Of a stretch of DNA of 64,000 nt, positions 60,830-64,000 are shown one piece after another. Every line of letters begins with the position of its first letter. The stretch's first letter is position 1. Both the position numbers and the translations under genes were made by a program. Source of the DNA: Desulfoscipio gibsoniae DSM 7213 (GTDB lineage Bacteria; Bacillota; Desulfotomaculia; Desulfotomaculales; Desulfallaceae); the NCBI RefSeq assembly GCF_000233715.2, contig NC_021184.1:2628001-2692000 (forward strand), given 5' to 3'. Under the pieces are notes generated by a model. That model searched no databases, was not told where the DNA came from, and saw nothing but the letters and a program-made list of their open reading frames with translations.

Positions 60830-61852
60830 TTATTTTAACCCCCGCAGGGCCAGCCCGGTAGCAACAGCAAACTCAGAACCACTTTGTTCCCAATTAATCT
60901 TCCCGGCCTGCACCGGTGCGTGCAGTTTGGCCAGGGGATTAATAACCTCCACGGGCAAACCCAGGTCTTCCTGCAAATATTCAACAAGCCCCTGTACACA
61001 GGAGCCCCGGCCGCTGAGAATTATTTTGTCCACCGGGGGTGCCTGGTTTTGAGCCATGTAATAAGTGCTTGTGGAAACGATATCGCCGGATATGCCGGCA
61101 AACCATTCATCGAACCCGTTCTGCCGGTTCCCTTCTTCCAGGGTAACAGCCACCTGCTGTTCGGTTACGTCACCCGGCGGTATAAGCGGGCCACCGGTAT
61201 ATGAAGCCAGTGTGTTGGGCACCACCCTGGCAAAACGGGGAGCTCCTTCTATAACCAGCAGCAGCGTGGTTAAATCATTGGATATGTCCGCCAGGATCAT
61301 ATTTAAGACATGCTGATCCCGGGGCATGGTCCGCAATAAAGCCAGGGGAGAGGCGTCTATAATTTCCGGTATTAAAGACGCGGCGGACAAGGCTTCCAGG
61401 CTGTTATGCAGTAGTTCCTTCCGAATGGCCACCAGTAAAATTTCCAACTGGGGTCCGTTATCCCCGGTGGTTTCGCCCACCACGGCGTAATCAAAAATCA
61501 GTTCATCCAGTGGTATGGGGAAGTATTCATCAACTTGAAAACGCAGCGCTTTGAACAGCTTGTCTTCGGGAATTTTAGGGAGCTTGGCGAGGCGCATTAA
61601 TAAACCTTTGTTGGTAATACCCATGACCACTTCCCGCTGGTCTATGCCCGATTTGGCCCACAGTTCTTTGATGGCCTCCGCCACCAGCTGCACATCCTTG
61701 ACCGCCCCTTCAAGCACGGCCCCGCCGGGAATTTCTATCTGTCCCGCTGCAAACGGGACAGGTTTATGCACGGTTCCTTTTAACTCCATAACCCTGATGG
61801 ACCCGTTGTCCAGTTCCAAGCCAACTGCGCCGGACGGTTTAAAAAGCCTCAA
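60830..61852 (-). CDS. pilM: Type IV pilus actin-like protein PilM
   Basis: PilM is a cytoplasmic actin/FtsA-like ATPase of the pilus machine. Motifs: AVGLELDNGSIRVMEL near the start (phosphate 1) and KIILSGRGSCVQGLVEYL (adenosine). I chose the TTG at 61852, with GGAGG eight bases upstream; it overlaps the stop of the small upstream gene as TTGA. The GTG at 61861 abuts the ribosome site. About 340 residues, normal length. Confidence 0.92.
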   Translation of the reverse strand: MRLFKPSGAVGLELDNGSIRVMELKGTVHKPVPFAAGQIEIPGGAVLEGAVKDVQLVAEAIKELWAKSGIDQREVVMGITNKGLLMRLAKLPKIPEDKLFKALRFQVDEYFPIPLDELIFDYAVVGETTGDNGPQLEILLVAIRKELLHNSLEALSAASLIPEIIDASPLALLRTMPRDQHVLNMILADISNDLTTLLLVIEGAPRFARVVPNTLASYTGGPLIPPGDVTEQQVAVTLEEGNRQNGFDEWFAGISGDIVSTSTYYMAQNQAPPVDKIILSGRGSCVQGLVEYLQEDLGLPVEVINPLAKLHAPVQAGKINWEQSGSEFAVATGLALRGLK

Positions 61853-62079
61853 CAGTACCACCTCCCCCGTTTCCTTTTGGTCATTTTAACATTTCGGCCT
61901 GGATCAAATCGTCCCTGCCATTGCCCCGGGCCGTAAAGATTAGCGAAGTGGTACACCAGTCTGCTGCCGGATTGCACCACCCGGGCGAGCTGTTCTTTAT
62001 ACCTGTTAGCTTGGTAAGCAAAAAATGCATCCATGCTTTTATCCAGTTCGTTACCTCTTAAACTTGCCGGGTCGGCCAA
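61849..62079 (-). CDS. Small basic protein of unknown function between pilC and pilM
   Basis: A 76-residue frame starting with TTG at 62079, six bases after a GGGGGT, directly after the pilC stop. Its stop overlaps the pilM start (TTGA), so it is probably translated and coupled to pilM. It has no membrane segment. The C-terminus is basic (NVKMTKRKRGRWYC) and it ends in cysteine. I do not recognise a family. The tight fit in the operon is the main evidence that it is real. Confidence 0.5.
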   Translation of the reverse strand: MADPASLRGNELDKSMDAFFAYQANRYKEQLARVVQSGSRLVYHFANLYGPGQWQGRFDPGRNVKMTKRKRGRWYC

Positions 62080-63291
62080 TTATTTACCCCCGATAGACGT
62101 TACCACTGTAAATATCGGCAGGTAGACAGCAATTAGGATTGATCCCACGATACAGCCGATCAACATCAACAGCAGCGGTTCGATCATGGCGGTCAATCCC
62201 TTGGTCATGGTGGCCACCTCTTCCTCGTAAAAGTCCGCCACCCGTCCCAGTAGTTCCGGGAGCTGCCCGGTTTCTTCCCCCACCGCCACCATATTGACCA
62301 GCATGGGTGGAAACAGATCACTATTTTTCAAAGGTACTGCAATGCTTTGTCCTTGCATAATGCTGGCGCCGGCTTGCTTAATCGCGTTGGCCACCTGTAT
62401 ACTGCCGGACGCGGGACCTGCGGCTTCCAGGGCCTGTAAAACCGGAATACCCCCTCCCAGCAGGGTGGACAATGTACGGGCAAAGCGGGCCACGGTAACC
62501 TTATGAAATAGATCGCCAAATACCGGCACCTTAAATTTCAACCTATCCAGCGTCTTTTTACCTCCCTCGCTGGACATGTACACGCGTAGGCCCAGGACGG
62601 CCAGTATAACAGTAAGTATATATAGATACCAGTAACCGCGCAGGGAATCGCTGATACCCATCACAATTCGCGTCGCCAGCGGTAATGGTACATCTTCAGG
62701 GAAAAACCCCATAAATATGGGCACAATGAAAAACATCATCGCTAAAACCACGCAGATGGCGAAAATTATCACCATGATTGGGTACATAGTGGCGGAACGG
62801 ATGTTGTCCCGCAGGTTTTTATCCCGGTCCAACTGCTCGGAGAGCCTTTGCAGCATTTCCTCAATCATGCCGCCCATTTCCCCTGCTTTGACCATATCCA
62901 CGTACATGGATGAGAAAATCGCAGGGTGGGCACTTAGTGCCTCGGACATGCTTATGCCGCCTTCCACATCGCGAGCCACCTGACCCACGGTTTGCTGTAA
63001 CACGGGGTTTTTAGTCTGTTCATGCAGCGTGTACAGGCAGCGGGTCAGCGGGATGCCCGCGGTGAGCATGGCGGTAAGCTGGCGGCTGAAAAAACTTATA
63101 TCACCGATTTTAACCTTGCGCCGCAGGGCAAAGGTTTTGCCAAAAGTTGATTCTTTAACCTCCGTAACTTCAAGGACAATGTAGCCCATCTTTTGCAGTT
63201 TGGCGGCAGCCGAGAATTCATGCTCGGCCTCCAGCTTACCGTCTACGGGCTGGCCCGATTTATCCATAGCCTGATAAACAAATACCGGCAT
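62080..63291 (-). CDS. pilC: Type IV pilus inner-membrane platform protein PilC
   Basis: PilC (GspF family) is the membrane platform on which the assembly motors act. The 403-residue protein starts MPVFVYQAMDKSGQPVDGKL, has two GspF domains (ISFFSRQLTAMLTAGIPLTR and ARFARTLSTLLGGGIPVLQA), and three membrane segments (about 168-190, 216-240, 370-395). The ATG at 63291 starts about 100 bases after pilT. Confidence 0.95.
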   Translation of the reverse strand: MPVFVYQAMDKSGQPVDGKLEAEHEFSAAAKLQKMGYIVLEVTEVKESTFGKTFALRRKVKIGDISFFSRQLTAMLTAGIPLTRCLYTLHEQTKNPVLQQTVGQVARDVEGGISMSEALSAHPAIFSSMYVDMVKAGEMGGMIEEMLQRLSEQLDRDKNLRDNIRSATMYPIMVIIFAICVVLAMMFFIVPIFMGFFPEDVPLPLATRIVMGISDSLRGYWYLYILTVILAVLGLRVYMSSEGGKKTLDRLKFKVPVFGDLFHKVTVARFARTLSTLLGGGIPVLQALEAAGPASGSIQVANAIKQAGASIMQGQSIAVPLKNSDLFPPMLVNMVAVGEETGQLPELLGRVADFYEEEVATMTKGLTAMIEPLLLMLIGCIVGSILIAVYLPIFTVVTSIGGK

Positions 63292-63391
63292 AACAAAACC
63301 CTACCTTGTTAATTACTTTAACTATCTATCTGATAAACAAAAATTACCCAAACAGAAAAGGACGGAAGCAAAAGAATCATCCCCTTGCTTT

Positions 63392-64000
63392 CTAAAAGGA
63401 AGTTCTGCGCAGGGCGCGTTCCAACTCCACTTTATCCACGGCACGGGCCAGGGCCATTTCCCTGGATATCTGGCCTGCCATACATAATCCGGCCAGGGCC
63501 TGGTCCATGGTCTGCATACCCAGATTGCGGCCTGTTTGCATCACTGTATAGAGCTGGTGTTCCTTACTTTCGCGAATTAAATTTTTTACCGCCGAGGTAG
63601 TGAGCAGCAATTCTATGACGGCCACCCTGCCCTTACCATCTGTCCTGGGCACCAGCTGTTGAGCAATGACACCCTGCAAGGAATCGGCCAGCTGCTGCCT
63701 GATCTGACTGCGCATGCCTTCCGGAAACACGTCAACAATACGGTGGATGGCCAGTGGCGCTGTCTGGGTGTGTAGGGTGGAAAAAACTAAGTGCCCGGTT
63801 TCAGCGGCGGTAAGAGCTATGGAGATGCTTTCGGTGTCCCGCATTTCGCCGATTAGAATAACGTCCGGATCATGGCGCAAGACGTGCCGCAGCGCAGCCG
63901 CGAAGGAGTGGGTATCGCTGCCCACCTCCCGCTGCTTGATGATGGATTGTTTGTTGCTGTGCAAAAATTCAATGGGATCTTCCACTGTGACAATATTCAG
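63392..64000 (-). CDS. pilT: Type IV pilus twitching ATPase PilT (N-terminus cut by window edge)
   Basis: PilT powers pilus retraction. The frame is open to the right edge, so the N-terminal half, including Walker A, is missing. Visible motifs are VEDPIEFLH, the Asp box and Walker B (LRHDPDVILIGEMRD), the His box (GHLVFSTLHT), and the C-terminal signature AIRNLIRE-like VKNLIRESKEHQL. Use of PilT rather than PilB is supported by QREVGSDTHSF and the C-terminal form. It lies upstream of pilC. Confidence 0.93.
   Translation of the reverse strand: MNIVTVEDPIEFLHSNKQSIIKQREVGSDTHSFAAALRHVLRHDPDVILIGEMRDTESISIALTAAETGHLVFSTLHTQTAPLAIHRIVDVFPEGMRSQIRQQLADSLQGVIAQQLVPRTDGKGRVAVIELLLTTSAVKNLIRESKEHQLYTVMQTGRNLGMQTMDQALAGLCMAGQISREMALARAVDKVELERALRRTSF

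Noticed and set aside
1-64000. CRISPR array, tRNA, rRNA, prophage or intact insertion sequence
   Set aside because: I looked for regular direct repeats with spacers, cloverleaf-like CCA ends, and transposase or phage structural genes and saw none. The repeats found are palindromic or coding minisatellites.

Overview
This window comes from an anaerobic, endospore-forming Firmicute. It most resembles the Peptococcaceae of the Desulfotomaculum/Pelotomaculum group (inferred from gene content and order, not from a database search). It carries Spo0A, SpoIVB and the whole spoIIIAA-AH operon, an electron-bifurcating NfnAB pair, folate C1 enzymes, an OLE RNA/OapA locus and a Gram-positive type IV pilus system. 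Nearly everything from 1 to 35.7 kb is on the minus strand, so in that part the direction of transcription runs from high to low coordinates.

Region 1 (1-17.7 kb, minus strand): a housekeeping and sporulation block. In transcription order it reads nfnAB, xseA, folD, fchA, xseB, ispA, OLE RNA, oapA, dxs, tlyA, nadK, mnmM, argR, recN, spoIVB, spo0A, steA (cut by the window edge). The large non-coding stretch between ispA and oapA is best explained as the OLE non-coding RNA, with its own extended -10 promoter.

Region 2 (17.9-28.6 kb, minus strand): spoIIIAA-AH, then a pyruvate-carboxylase-type carboxyltransferase fused in frame to an AccB-like biotin carrier, then accC, asp23, amaP, a DUF2273 gene and nusB. 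The fusion keeps a perfect ribosome binding site and ATG at the start of its AccB part, so one gene may make two proteins.

Region 3 (28.9-39.4 kb, mostly minus strand): a CoA-disulfide/persulfide reductase with a rhodanese domain, a zinc-ribbon protein, efp, an M24 peptidase, aroQ, a TldE/PmbA-TldD pair, a YabG-N-like small protein, a DUF3243 gene and the prepilin peptidase.

Region 4 (39.8-45.1 kb, plus strand): an operon behind a canonical sigma-54 promoter, encoding a small membrane protein, a sodium:solute symporter and two paralogous AMP-forming acyl-CoA ligases. Together they suggest uptake and CoA activation of a carboxylic acid.

Region 5 (45.1-57.1 kb): an accessory stretch with minor pilin genes, a tautomerase and a quinone-reductase-like flavoprotein, a eukaryotic-type hexokinase, a four-gene cassette matching the last steps of nicotinate fermentation (methylitaconate isomerase, two-subunit hydratase, dimethylmalate lyase) behind a T-box-like leader, a GLUG-motif remnant and an Rpn/PD-(D/E)XK protein with an internal minisatellite.

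Region 6 (57.2-64 kb, minus strand): the type IV pilus operon pilT-pilC-small ORF-pilM-pilN-pilO-pilP-like-truncated pilQ-like-pilA.

Two near-perfect palindromes (28-29 bp arms) and several partial copies of the same repeat are scattered between genes; one copy supplies the last codons of recN. I saw no rRNA, tRNA, CRISPR array, intact insertion sequence or prophage.
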